DNA of 64,000 bases from Bradyrhizobium sp. cir1 (lineage in GTDB: Bacteria; Pseudomonadota; Alphaproteobacteria; Rhizobiales; Xanthobacteraceae). The stretch covers positions 248,001-312,000 of the forward strand of contig NZ_JACIHE010000001.1 in assembly GCF_014198245.1 (NCBI RefSeq). The letters run 5' to 3'. Made by a program: the position numbers and the translations under genes. Below the pieces are notes generated by a model. The model did not search any database, was not told the DNA's origin, and was given only the letters and a program-made list of their open reading frames with translations. Below are positions 49,846-60,200 of this stretch, piece by piece. How positions within the stretch are numbered: the first letter of the stretch is position 1; every line of letters begins with the position of its first letter.

Positions 49846-51672
49846 ATGTGCGGGATTGTCGGCATTCTCGGGCGCGAGCCGGTTGCAGAGCAATTGGTGG
49901 ATTCGCTCAAACGTCTTGAATATCGCGGCTATGATTCCGCGGGCGTCGCCACGCTCGAGGGCAAGCATCTCGAACGCCGCCGCGCCGAGGGCAAGCTGAA
50001 GAATCTGGAGAAGCGGCTGGAAGCCGAGCCGCTCAAGGGCACGACCGGCATCGGCCACACCCGCTGGGCCACCCATGGCAGGCCGACCGTCAACAACGCC
50101 CATCCGCATGCGACCGAGCGCGTCGCCGTCGTCCACAACGGTATCATCGAGAATTTCCGCGAGCTGCGCGAGGAGCTCGAGAAGAAGGGTGCGGTGTTCC
50201 ACACCGAGACCGACACCGAGATCGTGCTGCATCTCGTCGACGATCTGCTCACGCGCGGCAACAAGCCCGTGGAAGCGGTGAAGCTGGCGCTGGGGCGCCT
50301 GCGCGGCGCGTTCGCGCTCGGCTTCATCTTCGCTGGCGACAACGACCTCATGATCGGCGCCCGCAACGGCCCGCCGCTCGCGATTGGCTATGGCGACGGC
50401 GAGATGTATCTCGGCTCCGACGCCATCGCACTCGGCCCCTTCACCGACACGATCAGCTATCTCGAGGACGGCGACTGGGTCGTGCTGACCCGGAAGAGCG
50501 CGACGATCTTCGACAAGGACGGTCACGCCGTCCAGCGCGAGAAGATCAAGCACGCAGCCTCGACCTCGCTGGTCGACAAGGCCAATTACCGCCACTTCAT
50601 GGCCAAGGAAATCCACGAGCAGCCGGAGGTGGTCGGCCATACGCTGGCACGCTATGTCGACATGGCGACCGAGCGCGTCGCGCTGCCGGTCAAGCTGCCG
50701 TTCGATTTCAAGACCATCCAGCGCATCAACATCACCGCCTGCGGCACCGCGAGCTATGCCGGCTTCGTCGCAAAATACTGGTTCGAGCGCTTTGCGCGCG
50801 TGCCGGTCGAGGTCGACGTCGCCTCTGAATTCCGCTACCGCGAGGCGCCCTTGCGCAAGGGCGATCTCGCCATCTTCATCTCGCAGTCGGGCGAGACCGC
50901 CGACACGCTGGCGGCGCTGCGCTACGCCAAGGCCGAGGGCGTGCACACGATCGCCGTCGTCAACGTGCCGACCTCGACCATCGCGCGCGAGAGCGAGACC
51001 GTGCTGCAGACGCTGGCCGGACCCGAGATCGGCGTCGCCTCGACCAAGGCCTTCACCTGCCAGCTTATGGTGCTCGCCAATCTCGCCATCGCCGCCGGCA
51101 AGGCCAGAGGCGAATTGTCCGACGAGGACGAGACCAAGCTGGTTCACGGTCTCGTCGAGGTCCCGCGCCTGATGTCGGATGCGCTCACCACGGAGCTGCA
51201 GATCGAGAAGCTCTCGCGCGAGATCGCGAAGTCACGCGACGTGCTCTATCTCGGCCGCGGCACCAGCTTTCCGCTCGCGCTCGAAGGCGCGCTGAAGCTG
51301 AAGGAGATCTCCTACATCCACGCCGAGGGCTATGCTGCCGGCGAGCTCAAGCACGGCCCGATCGCGCTGATCGACGAGACCATGCCGGTCGTCGTCATCG
51401 CACCCTATGACCGGGTGTTCGAGAAGACCGTCTCGAACATGCAGGAGGTCGCCGCCCGCGGTGGCAGGATCATCCTGATGACCGACGCCAAGGGCGCGGA
51501 GGAGGCGACCGTGGATTCCCTCGTCACCATCGTCATGCCCGACATGGCGGCGGCGTTCACGCCGATGGTCTATGCCGTCCCGGTGCAGCTGCTCGCCTAT
51601 CACACGGCTGTCATCATGGGCACCGACGTCGATCAGCCGCGCAATCTCGCGAAATCGGTGACCGTGGAATAG
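49846..51672 (+). CDS. glmS: Glutamine-fructose-6-phosphate aminotransferase
   Basis: GlmS makes glucosamine-6-phosphate from fructose-6-phosphate and glutamine, the first committed step toward amino sugars. The 608-residue protein starts with Met-Cys (MCGIVGILG), whose Cys2 is the glutaminase nucleophile once Met is removed. It has the N-terminal glutamine amidotransferase domain and two SIS domains (ISQSGETADTLAALRYAKAE, and LYLGRGTSFPLALEGALKLK with EISYIHAEGYAAGELKHGP). I chose ATG 49846 because glutaminase activity needs Cys at position 2. The leader (49626-49845) is AT-rich, but no ribozyme-like element is apparent. Confidence 0.97.
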   Translation: MCGIVGILGREPVAEQLVDSLKRLEYRGYDSAGVATLEGKHLERRRAEGKLKNLEKRLEAEPLKGTTGIGHTRWATHGRPTVNNAHPHATERVAVVHNGIIENFRELREELEKKGAVFHTETDTEIVLHLVDDLLTRGNKPVEAVKLALGRLRGAFALGFIFAGDNDLMIGARNGPPLAIGYGDGEMYLGSDAIALGPFTDTISYLEDGDWVVLTRKSATIFDKDGHAVQREKIKHAASTSLVDKANYRHFMAKEIHEQPEVVGHTLARYVDMATERVALPVKLPFDFKTIQRINITACGTASYAGFVAKYWFERFARVPVEVDVASEFRYREAPLRKGDLAIFISQSGETADTLAALRYAKAEGVHTIAVVNVPTSTIARESETVLQTLAGPEIGVASTKAFTCQLMVLANLAIAAGKARGELSDEDETKLVHGLVEVPRLMSDALTTELQIEKLSREIAKSRDVLYLGRGTSFPLALEGALKLKEISYIHAEGYAAGELKHGPIALIDETMPVVVIAPYDRVFEKTVSNMQEVAARGGRIILMTDAKGAEEATVDSLVTIVMPDMAAAFTPMVYAVPVQLLAYHTAVIMGTDVDQPRNLAKSVTVE

Positions 51673-51687
51673 GCAGAAGGGATCGGT

Positions 51688-51734
51688 GCTGCACTCTTCC
51701 AAAACCTGCTAGAAAACCCTAGCTTGAGTGCAGC
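51688..51734 (+). other. Two-part hairpin between glmS and the DUF502 gene
   Basis: A perfect 9-bp outer stem (GCTGCACTC, 51688-51696, and GAGTGCAGC, 51726-51734) encloses an inner 5-bp stem (GCTAG at 51708-51712, CTAGC at 51719-51723). No T tract follows, so it is not a standard terminator. It lies just upstream of the next start and may be an RNA element in its leader. Confidence 0.45.
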
Positions 51735-51752
51735 GACCGACCTGGAACCCGA

Positions 51753-52520
51753 ATGACCACCCGCGACGACGTCCCTGCGCCGCTTGATCCCGCTCCGGAA
51801 CCGCATACCGGCCTGATGGGCCGCTTCCGCAATTATTTCCTGACCGGCCTCGTGGTGACGGGGCCGATTGCGATCACCCTCTATCTGGTCTGGTGGTTCG
51901 TCACCTGGGTCGACGGCGTGGTACGGCCGTTCGTGCCGCTGGCCTATCGTCCGGAAACCTATCTGCCCTATGGCGTCCCCGGCTGGGGACTGATTGTCGC
52001 ATTCTTCACGCTGACCTTGGTCGGCTTCCTCGCGGCGAACCTGATCGGCCGCACCCTGGTCGATGTCGGCGAGACCTTCCTCGGCCGCATCCCGGCGGTG
52101 CGCGCCATCTATCGCGGCCTGAAGCAGGTGTTCGAGACGCTGTTCTCGGGCAAGGGCTCGAGCTTCCGCAAAGTGGGCCTCGTCGAGTTTCCCTCGCCCG
52201 GCATGTGGTCGATCGTGCTGATCTCGCAATCGCCGAGCGAGGACATCGCCCGCAGCCTGCCGGGGGAGGAGCATGTCTCGGTGTTCCTGCCGTGCTCGCC
52301 GAACCCGACCACCGGCTTCTTCTTCTACGTGCCCAAGAGCAAGATCATCGAGGTCGACCTCAGCGCCGAGGACGCCGCGACGCTGATTATGTCGGCCGGC
52401 GTGGTGCAGCCGGGCTCGGCGCCCGACCCGAAGAAGGCCGCCGCGCTCGCAGGCATGGCGAATGCCGCGCGCATCGCCAACGCCTCGACGCTCAAGCCCC
52501 AGCCTGCGAAGGTGGAGTAG
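51753..52520 (+). CDS. DUF502 family membrane protein
   Basis: A 255-residue inner membrane protein of the DUF502 family. It has a membrane segment in NYFLTGLVVTGPIAITLYLV, a loop with the conserved WVDGVVRPFVP, a second segment in GWGLIVAFFTLTLVGFLAAN, and the family motif LGRIPAVRAIYRGLKQVFET. The soluble C-terminal half has MWSIVLISQSPSED and the SPNPTTGFFFYVP motif. A function is not known. It follows glmS by 80 bases, with a hairpin in between. Confidence 0.88.
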   Translation: MTTRDDVPAPLDPAPEPHTGLMGRFRNYFLTGLVVTGPIAITLYLVWWFVTWVDGVVRPFVPLAYRPETYLPYGVPGWGLIVAFFTLTLVGFLAANLIGRTLVDVGETFLGRIPAVRAIYRGLKQVFETLFSGKGSSFRKVGLVEFPSPGMWSIVLISQSPSEDIARSLPGEEHVSVFLPCSPNPTTGFFFYVPKSKIIEVDLSAEDAATLIMSAGVVQPGSAPDPKKAAALAGMANAARIANASTLKPQPAKVE

Positions 52521-52623
52521 GGCCATTCCGCTGCGGGATGGCCGCGTTCACGCAAGGACTCGCATCCTCTGCTAGTCTTCGGTCGATCTGAGCACGTCGC
52601 TCGGAATCGACCTGGAGTGCACG

Positions 52624-53481
52624 ATGTCCAAAACGATTGCGATCCTCGCACCCGGCGCCATGGGCAGCGCCGTGGCCCGCCGCCTCAGCGAAAACGGCGC
52701 GCGCGTGCTGACCTCCTTGAAAGGCCGCAGCGAGGCGACGCTGAAACGGGCTGCCGATGCCGGCATGATCGGCGCCGAGGACGAGGCGATTGCCGACGCC
52801 GACATCATCCTCTCGATCGTGCCGCCGGGTGAGGCCGTGGCACTCGCCGAACGCCTGGCCGCGCTGATCGTCCGGCGCGCCAGGAAGCCGGTCGTGGTCG
52901 ACTGCAACGCCGTCAATGTCGATACTGTGCAACGGATCGAGGAGATCATCGGCTCGGCGCAGGCGCCGTTCGTCGATGGCGGCATCATCGGCTTTCCGCC
53001 GCAGCCCGGCGGCAAGAGCCCGGCCTTCTACATGTCCGGCGAGCATGCGAAGGAGGTCGCCGTGCTGAAGGATCTCGGCCTCGACGTGCGGATCGTCGAG
53101 GGACCGGTCGGCGCCGCCTCCGCGCTGAAAATGTCCTACGCCGGCATCGTCAAGGGCCTCGCCGGCATCGGCTCGGCCATGGTGATCGCGGCGACAGAGG
53201 CGGGCGCGGCCGATGCGCTGCGTGACGAGCTGGCGCTGAGCCAGCCCGCCATTCTGGCGCGGCTCGAAGTGGCGCTGCCGGACATGATTCCAAAAGCCTA
53301 TCGCTGGGTCGCGGAGATGCGGGAGATTTCCGGCTTCCTTGGAGCCGACCACCCGGCCAGCCAGATCTATGAGGGTTTTGCGCGCTGGTTCGAGCACCTC
53401 GCGGAGGATGCGAATGGCAAGGCTGTAGATGCGGAGCTGATGAAGGCATTCGCTGCGAGCATCGCGCGGAAGAAGACCTAG
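52624..53481 (+). CDS. 6-phosphogluconate dehydrogenase-like NAD(P) oxidoreductase
   Basis: A 285-residue beta-hydroxyacid dehydrogenase-like protein. The Rossmann start TIAILAPGAMGSAVARRL has GxGxxG-like APGAMG. The NAD(P) domain is followed by a helical C-terminal domain of the DUF1932 type (ALKMSYAGIVKGLAGIGSAM with a catalytic-type Lys). The substrate is unknown; such enzymes reduce or oxidise 3-hydroxyacids or imines. It stands between the DUF502 gene and a dispersed repeat. Confidence 0.82.
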   Translation: MSKTIAILAPGAMGSAVARRLSENGARVLTSLKGRSEATLKRAADAGMIGAEDEAIADADIILSIVPPGEAVALAERLAALIVRRARKPVVVDCNAVNVDTVQRIEEIIGSAQAPFVDGGIIGFPPQPGGKSPAFYMSGEHAKEVAVLKDLGLDVRIVEGPVGAASALKMSYAGIVKGLAGIGSAMVIAATEAGAADALRDELALSQPAILARLEVALPDMIPKAYRWVAEMREISGFLGADHPASQIYEGFARWFEHLAEDANGKAVDAELMKAFAASIARKKT

Positions 53482-53571
53482 TCGTCCGGAGCTGCCGAAA
53501 CCGGCTGCGGAAAGCCCTGGATGTCCCGGTCGCGTCTCAAGCGTACAACGTGTGCCGAGCTCCACCCACAT

Positions 53572-53651
53572 CGTCATTGCGAGCGAAGCGAAGCAATCCA
53601 GAATCTTTCCGCGGAGGGACTCTGGATTGCTTCGCTTCGCTCGCAATGACG
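53572..53651. repeat. 80-bp palindromic dispersed repeat, copy 2
   Basis: Second copy of the repeat at 21012-21091, with the same inverted ends (CGTCATTGCGAGCG, GCAATGACG) and inner block AAGCAATCCAGA with its inverse. The two copies differ at several positions near the centre. It lies in the gap before the ketopantoate reductase gene. The frame across it is open but not coding. Confidence 0.85.
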
Positions 53652-53711
53652 GGGAGGAGACGTCGCGATCCCCATCTGTTACTCTGCGGAAGCAGGCGCA
53701 TGGGAGTTCGA

Positions 53712-54641
53712 ATGAGAGTGCTTGTCATCGGCGCTGGCGCGCTTGGCGGCTATTACGGAGCTTGCCTCGTCCGCGCGGGCCGCGACGTGACCTTTCTGGT
53801 GCGGCCCGCGAGGGCCGAGCAATTGCGGCGGAACGGATTGCAGGTCGTGAGCCCGCACGGCGACTTCGCCGTGCGGCCGAAGATTCTTCTGGCCAGCGAT
53901 CTCAGGGAGCCGTTCGACGTCGTGCTCGTCGGCGTGAAAGCCTACTCGCTTGACGACGCCATGAGCCAGTTTGCGGCCGCCATCGGCCCCAACACGATGA
54001 TTTTGCCGATTCTCAACGGGTTGAAGCATCTCGATGCCCTGACAACAAGGTTCGGCGCTGCGCGCGTCCTCGGCGGGCTCGCGAATGTCAGCGCCGGGCT
54101 CGATGCGGATAGTCGTGTCGTCCAGTTCATGGCCAATCAGACGATTGTCTTTGGCGAGATCGATGGGACGTTGAGCGAGCGTGCGCTCGCGCTGGAGACA
54201 CTGCTGCAGGTCCCCGGCATCGACGTGCGCGCCAGCGAGGCGATCATGCAGGACATGTGGGAGAAATTCGTCCAGCTCTCGACGCTCGCCGGCATCACCT
54301 GCCTGATGCGCGCGAGTATCGGAGACATCCTGGCCGTGCCGAACGGCGAGCAGTCCATCTTCCGCCTGTTTGCGGAATGTTGCACTGTTGCGACGGCTTC
54401 AGGTTTCGAGCCACGCGCGCCGTTCATCGAGTTCGACCGAAAACTGTTCACCACGCTGGATTCGCCGCTGAAGGCCTCGATGCTGCGCGACATCGAGCGC
54501 GGCTCGATCACCGAGGCGGACCATATTCTGGGCGATATGGCCAATCGGGCTCGCACGCTCAGCATCGACACACCGCTGCTGGACCTCGCCCGCGCGCATG
54601 TGGCGGCGTACGAAATCGGGCGGCGAAGGGCAGAGGGCTAA
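53712..54641 (+). CDS. 2-Dehydropantoate 2-reductase family protein
   Basis: A 309-residue ketopantoate reductase-like enzyme. It begins with the NADP-binding loop MRVLVIGAGALGGYYGACLV, keeps the conserved Lys in VGVKAYSLDDAM and the Asn of ILPILNGLKH, and has the C-terminal helical domain with the conserved Lys in WEKFVQLSTLAGIT and Glu-containing motif. I chose ATG 53712, which starts the Rossmann fold; an upstream extension runs through the repeat. PanE makes pantoate for coenzyme A, but several related paralogues exist, so the true substrate is uncertain. Its stop overlaps recG by four bases (convergent). Confidence 0.85.
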   Translation: MRVLVIGAGALGGYYGACLVRAGRDVTFLVRPARAEQLRRNGLQVVSPHGDFAVRPKILLASDLREPFDVVLVGVKAYSLDDAMSQFAAAIGPNTMILPILNGLKHLDALTTRFGAARVLGGLANVSAGLDADSRVVQFMANQTIVFGEIDGTLSERALALETLLQVPGIDVRASEAIMQDMWEKFVQLSTLAGITCLMRASIGDILAVPNGEQSIFRLFAECCTVATASGFEPRAPFIEFDRKLFTTLDSPLKASMLRDIERGSITEADHILGDMANRARTLSIDTPLLDLARAHVAAYEIGRRRAEG

Positions 54642-56746
54642 CCCGCCCCGATCAGCGGGATCGCCTCATCGCGTTCGTAGAGATACAGCAGGCATCGCAG
54701 CGCCTCGCCGCGCTCGCCCTTGAGCTTGGGATCGTCCTTGAGGATGCGCAGCGCCTCGTCTCTAGCCTGGGTGATGAGCTGGCCGTGGACCTCCGAGCGC
54801 GCGATGCGGTAGCCGGGCAGGCCGCTCTGGCGCACCCCTAACACGTCGCCTTCGCCGCGCAGCTTCAGATCCTCCTCGGCGATGCGGAAGCCGTCGGTGG
54901 TCTCGCGGATCACTTTCAGGCGTGCCTTCGACATCTCGCCGAGCGGCTCGCCATAAAGCAAAATGCAGGTCGAGGCTTCCGAGCCGCGGCCGATGCGGCC
55001 GCGCAGCTGGTGCAACTGGGCAAGGCCGAAGCGTTCGGCATTCTCGATCACCATGATGGTGGCGGCGGGCACGTCGACGCCGACCTCGACCACGGTGGTC
55101 GCGACAAGGAGTCCGATCTCGTGGGCGGCGAACTGGCCCATCACGCGGTCCTTCTCGGTGCCCTTCATCTGGCCGTGGACGAGGCCGACGCGGTCGCCGA
55201 AGCGCTTTTGCAGGCTTTCGAAACGCTTGGTCGCATTGGTGAGGTGCTCGGTGCCTTCGGCCTCGGATTCATCCACCAGCGGGCAGATCCAGTAGACCAG
55301 CTTACCGGCTTCGAGCGCGCGGCCGACACCCTCCATGACCTCGCTGATCCGGCTCATCGGCACCGCGCGGGTGTCGATCGGCTGCCGGCCGGCGGGCTTT
55401 TCGCGCAGCTCCGAGATGTCCATGTCGCCGAAATAGGTCAGCACCAGCGTGCGCGGGATCGGGGTTGCGCTGAGCACCAGCACGTCGACCGCTTCGCCCT
55501 TGGACGTCAGCGCAAGGCGCTCGCGCACGCCAAAGCGGTGCTGCTCGTCGACGATGGCGAGCGCGAGGTCCTTGAAGATCACGTCGTCCTGGATCAGCGC
55601 ATGGGTGCCGACGAGGAGGTCGATCTCGCCGGCTTCGAGTTGTGCCAACAACTCGCGCCGCTCCTTGCCCTTTTCGCGGCCGGTGAGGATGGCGACTCGC
55701 AGGCCGGCGCGCTCGGCGAGCGGGGCAATGGTCTTGATGTGCTGGCGTGCCAGGATTTCCGTCGGCGCCATCAGCGCGGCCTGCTTGCCGACTTCGGCCA
55801 CCGCGGCGGCCGCGAGCAGCGCCACGACCGTCTTGCCCGAGCCGACGTCGCCCTGAAGCAGGCGCAGCATGCGCACCGGCTGCTTCAGGTCCTCGGCGAT
55901 GGCGGCGGCGGCGCTGCGCTGGGAGGGTGTGAGCGCGTAAGGAAGGGCGTCGATGATCTTGTTGCGCAGGTGCCCGTCGCCGGCATTGCGCACGCCGGCG
56001 GGGCGGCGCAGCTGGGCGCGGATCAGGGCGAGTGCGAGCTGGCCGGCCAAGAGCTCGTCGAAGGCGAGGCGGGACCAGAACGGTCGGTCCGGCAAAATGT
56101 CCGTCAATTCGACCGGCTGGTGCACGCGATTGAGCGCCTCCGCGATTGGCGGGAAGTGGCAGCGGCGCAGCACCTCGGGGCTGATCCACTCCGGCAGGGC
56201 GGGGAGCTTCTGCAGCGCCTGCGCGATCGCGCGGCGGAGTGAGCCGAGCGCGAGGCCCTCGGTCAGGGGATAGACCGGATCGATCCCGGAGAGTTTCGAA
56301 ATCGCCTCCTCGTCCAGTACACGATCGGGATGCACGATCTGCGGAATGCCGTCATACATCTGCAGCGTGCCGGAGACGTAACGCTTCTCGCCCATCGGCA
56401 GCAGCTTTTCGACATAGCCGGGCTTGGCGCGGAAGAAGGTCAGCACGACATCGCCGGTATCGTCGCTGGCATAGACCAGATACGGCGCGCGCGCGTTGCG
56501 CGGCGGGGGCGGGCGGTGGCGATCGACGGTGACCTCCAGCGTCACCATGGTTCCCACGGCCGCGTCGCGAATCTTGGGCCTGGCGCGGCGGTCGATGACC
56601 TGGCTCGGCAGATGCAGCAGCAGGTCCACCAGCCGCGACGTCTCGCTGCGGCTGAGCAGATACTGCAGCAGCTTGTCCTGCTTCGGACCGACGCCGGGCA
56701 GGCTGGTCACGGGAGCAAACAGCGGATTGAGCAGGCTGGGGCGCAT
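54638..56746 (-). CDS. recG: ATP-dependent DNA helicase RecG
   Basis: RecG reverses stalled forks and processes R-loops and Holliday junctions. The 702-residue protein has the N-terminal wedge/OB domain (VTLEVTVDRHRPPPPRNARA), then the superfamily 2 helicase: Walker A GDVGSGKTVVALLAAA, DEQHRFGVRERLAL, LVLSATPIPRTLVLTYFGDM, VGLVHGQMKGTEKD and RGRIGRGSEAS. The C-terminal part has RIAEEDLKLRGEGDVLGVRQ. I chose ATG 56746, which matches the usual start; an ATG at 56845 would add 33 residues. It shares its helicase type with both mfd genes. Confidence 0.96.
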   Translation of the reverse strand: MRPSLLNPLFAPVTSLPGVGPKQDKLLQYLLSRSETSRLVDLLLHLPSQVIDRRARPKIRDAAVGTMVTLEVTVDRHRPPPPRNARAPYLVYASDDTGDVVLTFFRAKPGYVEKLLPMGEKRYVSGTLQMYDGIPQIVHPDRVLDEEAISKLSGIDPVYPLTEGLALGSLRRAIAQALQKLPALPEWISPEVLRRCHFPPIAEALNRVHQPVELTDILPDRPFWSRLAFDELLAGQLALALIRAQLRRPAGVRNAGDGHLRNKIIDALPYALTPSQRSAAAAIAEDLKQPVRMLRLLQGDVGSGKTVVALLAAAAVAEVGKQAALMAPTEILARQHIKTIAPLAERAGLRVAILTGREKGKERRELLAQLEAGEIDLLVGTHALIQDDVIFKDLALAIVDEQHRFGVRERLALTSKGEAVDVLVLSATPIPRTLVLTYFGDMDISELREKPAGRQPIDTRAVPMSRISEVMEGVGRALEAGKLVYWICPLVDESEAEGTEHLTNATKRFESLQKRFGDRVGLVHGQMKGTEKDRVMGQFAAHEIGLLVATTVVEVGVDVPAATIMVIENAERFGLAQLHQLRGRIGRGSEASTCILLYGEPLGEMSKARLKVIRETTDGFRIAEEDLKLRGEGDVLGVRQSGLPGYRIARSEVHGQLITQARDEALRILKDDPKLKGERGEALRCLLYLYERDEAIPLIGAG

Positions 56747-56944
56747 GAGAGCGAATCTAGGATCGTTTCGGCCCGTCATGCCCGGCTTTATGCCTGGCAT
56801 CCACGGCTTTTTTCGCGTCCCGACGCGGGCGGCGGGCCAGATCAAATCGAAGGCGCAAATCGAGGGCTGACATGGGCACCTCGAGTGGCTATATCACCCC
56901 CGCCCGGCACGTCCGGGCTTTCTGCGTTTGACTGGATTTGAGAC

Positions 56945-57235
56945 ATGACGGGAACGACACGATCGAGCAGCGGGCTGGATGACCGCCGCAAGCGGCTTCT
57001 GTTCCGCTGCTGGCACCGCGGCACGCGCGAGATGGACCTGATCCTCGGCCGATTCGCCGATGCCGAGATCGGCAACCTGTCCGAGACCGAGCTCGGCGAG
57101 CTCGAGCGCCTGCTCGAGGTCAACGATCCCGACCTCTATGCCGCCATCACCGGCGACAAGGTGCTGCCGGCTGACGTCACCGGCGCGCTGTTTGCCCGCA
57201 TCAAGGCGTTTGCGATCGCGGACGGCAATTTATGA
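56945..57235 (+). CDS. sdhE: FAD assembly factor SdhE
   Basis: SdhE helps attach FAD covalently to SdhA of succinate dehydrogenase and related flavoproteins. The 96-residue protein is the right size and has the signature RGTREMD within RCWHRGTREMDLILGRFAD (RGxxE) and the LERLLEVNDPDLYAAITG helix. The ATG at 56945 is preferred. Its stop overlaps the mfd start (ATGA), so the pair is probably transcribed and translated together. The recG gene is divergent upstream. Confidence 0.92.
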   Translation: MTGTTRSSSGLDDRRKRLLFRCWHRGTREMDLILGRFADAEIGNLSETELGELERLLEVNDPDLYAAITGDKVLPADVTGALFARIKAFAIADGNL

Positions 57236-60200
57236 AGCAGGGGATGAAATCGCCGGCCGAGCTGCTCACGCCCGGCCGCGCGCTGACGCTCGCCAATGTC
57301 GCGGAAGGCGCGGAAGGCCTCGTCGTTTCCGATCTCGCCCGCGCCATCGCGGCGCGGCCGAAGAAACCGGCGGTCAGCCTCGCGGTGGTCTGCCGCGACG
57401 GCGCGCGCATGCAGCAGCTCGAGCGCGCGCTCAGATTCTTTGCGCCCGATCTGCCGGTGCTGACCTTTCCGGCCTGGGACTGCCAGCCCTATGACCGCGT
57501 CTCGCCGCATGGCGGCATTCTCGCGCAGCGCCTGACAACGCTGGCGCGGCTCGCTTCGCTCACCGGCAGCGACAAGCCGCTGATCGTGCTGACCACGGTG
57601 AATGCGGTGGTGCAGCGCGTGCCCGCGCGCGAGCTCGTCGCAGCGCAGGCGCTGTCGGTCGCACCGGGCAATGTGGTGCCGATGGATACCGTCGTCGCCT
57701 GGCTCGAGCACAACGGCTACAATCGTTCCTCCACCGTGCGCGAGCCCGGCGAATACGCGGTGCGCGGCGGCATTCTGGACCTGTTTCCGGCCGGCCTCGA
57801 GCAGCCGGTGCGTTTCGATTTCTTCGGCGACAGCCTGGAATCGATCCGCTCCTTCGATGCCGAGACCCAGCGCACGCTGCTCGACATGCGATCGCTCGAC
57901 CTCGTGCCGGTCTCCGAGTTCCAGCTCGTCACCGACACCATCCGCCGTTTCCGCATGGGCTATGTCGCCGAGTTCGGCGCGCCCGAGCGCGACGATGCGC
58001 TGTACGAGGCCGTCAGCGAAGGCCGCCGCCATCCCGGAATGGTGCACTGGCTGCCGCTGTTCCAGGACCGGATGGACACGCTGTTCGATTATCTGCAAGG
58101 GGCGACTGTTGCGATCGAGCCGCAGGCCGAGGACGCCGTGCGCGAGCGCTTCAAGCAGATCCTCGACTACTACCAGGCCCGCCGCGAGGCGATGGAGCAT
58201 CCCGGCGGCGGTGCCATCTACAAGCCGCTGCCGCCCGACCGGCTGTATCTGACCGACGAGGAATGGACCAAGCGTCTCGGTGACATCCCGCTGGCGCGTC
58301 TGACGCCGTTCTCGGTGCCGACCGACGGCACCAGCGTCGTCGATGCCGGCGCACGCAAGGGCCGCGACTTCGCGCCGGAGCGTAACGACACCACCGTCAA
58401 CGTGTTCGAATCCGTCGTCAGCCACGTGATGGCGCTGCAGGCGCAGCGCAAGAAGGTCGTGATCGCGCTGTGGACCGAAGGCTCCCGCGACCGCATGAAT
58501 TCGATGCTGCGCGACCACAAGCTCGCCCATACCACCAGCGTCAACAGCTGGCGGACGGTGCAGGCGACGCCGCGCAACGAGACCATGCTCGCCGTGCTCG
58601 GCCTTGAGAGCGGCTTCGAGACCGACGAGATCGCACTCATCAGCGAGCAGGACATTCTGGGCGACCGCCTGGTGCGGCCGCGCAAGGCCAGCCGCAAGCT
58701 CGACAATTTCATCTCGGAGGTGACGAGCCTTGCCGCCGGCGACATCGTCGTCCATGTCGAGCACGGCATCGGCCGCTTCATCGGCCTGCAGACCTTGGAT
58801 GTTGCCGGCGCGCCGCATGACTGCCTCGAGCTGCATTATGCCGCCGAGACAAAACTGTTTCTACCGGTCGAGAACATCGAGCTCTTGTCCCGCTACGGCT
58901 CGGATCAGACCACGGTCGAGCTCGATCGTCTCGGTGGCTCGGGCTGGCAGACCCGCAAGGCAAAGCTGAAGAACCGCATTCGCGAGATCGCGGGCGAGCT
59001 GATCAAGATCGCGGCCGCGCGCCATCTGCACGAAGCGCCCAAGCTGCCGGTGCAGCAGGGCCTCTACGACGAGTTCTGTGCGCGCTTTCCCTATGACGAG
59101 ACCGAGGACCAGCTCGGCGCGATCGAATCCACCCTGAAGGACCTCGAGCTCGGCCGTCCGATGGACCGCCTGATCTGCGGCGACGTCGGCTTCGGCAAGA
59201 CGGAGGTGGCGCTCCGTGCGGCCTTCGCCGTTGCGCTCGAAGGCAAGCAGGTCGCGGTCGTGGTCCCGACCACGCTCCTGGCACGCCAGCACGCCAAAAC
59301 CTTCACCGAGCGCTTCAAGGGCTTTCCGGTGAACGTGGCGCAGGCCTCGCGCCTGATCGCGACCAAGGAGCTGAACCAGGTCAAGAAGGGCATCGCCGAC
59401 GGGTCGGTCGACGTCGTCGTCGGCACGCATGCGCTGCTCGGCAAGGCGATCAAGTTCCGCGACCTCGGCCTCGTCATCGTCGACGAGGAGCAGCATTTTG
59501 GCGTTACCCACAAGGAGCGGCTGAAGGCGCTGCGCTCCGAAGTGCATGTGCTGACGCTGTCGGCGACGCCGATCCCGCGCACGCTACAGCTGGCGCTGAC
59601 CGGCGTGCGCGAGCTCTCGATCATTGCATCGCCCCCGGTCGACCGCCTCGCGGTGCGCACCTTCGTCGCTCCGCACGATCTCTTGATGATCCGCGAGGCG
59701 CTCTTGCGCGAGCGTTATCGCGGCGGCCAGGCGTTCTACGTGGTGCCGCGCATCGACGATCTGGCCGAGGTCAAGGACTTCCTCGACAAGAACGTGCCGG
59801 AGATGAAGGTCGCGGTCGCGCACGGGCAGATGCCGCCCGCCGTGATCGAGGACATCATGACCGCGTTCTACGACGGCAAGTTCGACATCCTGCTGTCCAC
59901 GACGATCGTCGAATCCGGCCTCGACATCCCCAACGCCAACACGCTGATCGTGCACCGCGCCGACATGTTCGGCCTCGCCCAGCTCTATCAGCTCCGCGGC
60001 CGCGTCGGCCGCTCGAAACTGCGGGCCTACGCGCTGTTCACGCTGCCGGCGCAGCAGAAGATCACCGCGCAGGCCGAACGCCGGCTCACCGTGCTGCAAT
60101 CGCTGGAGACGCTGGGCGCCGGCTTCCAGCTCGCTTCCCACGACCTCGACATCCGCGGCGCCGGCAATCTGCTCGGCGAGGAGCAGTCCGGCCACATCAA

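Noticed and set aside
56774..56806. Palindrome-like GTCATGCCCGGC...GGCATCCACG before recG
   Set aside because: It looks like a short fragment of a dispersed Bradyrhizobium repeat. It is too short to define.
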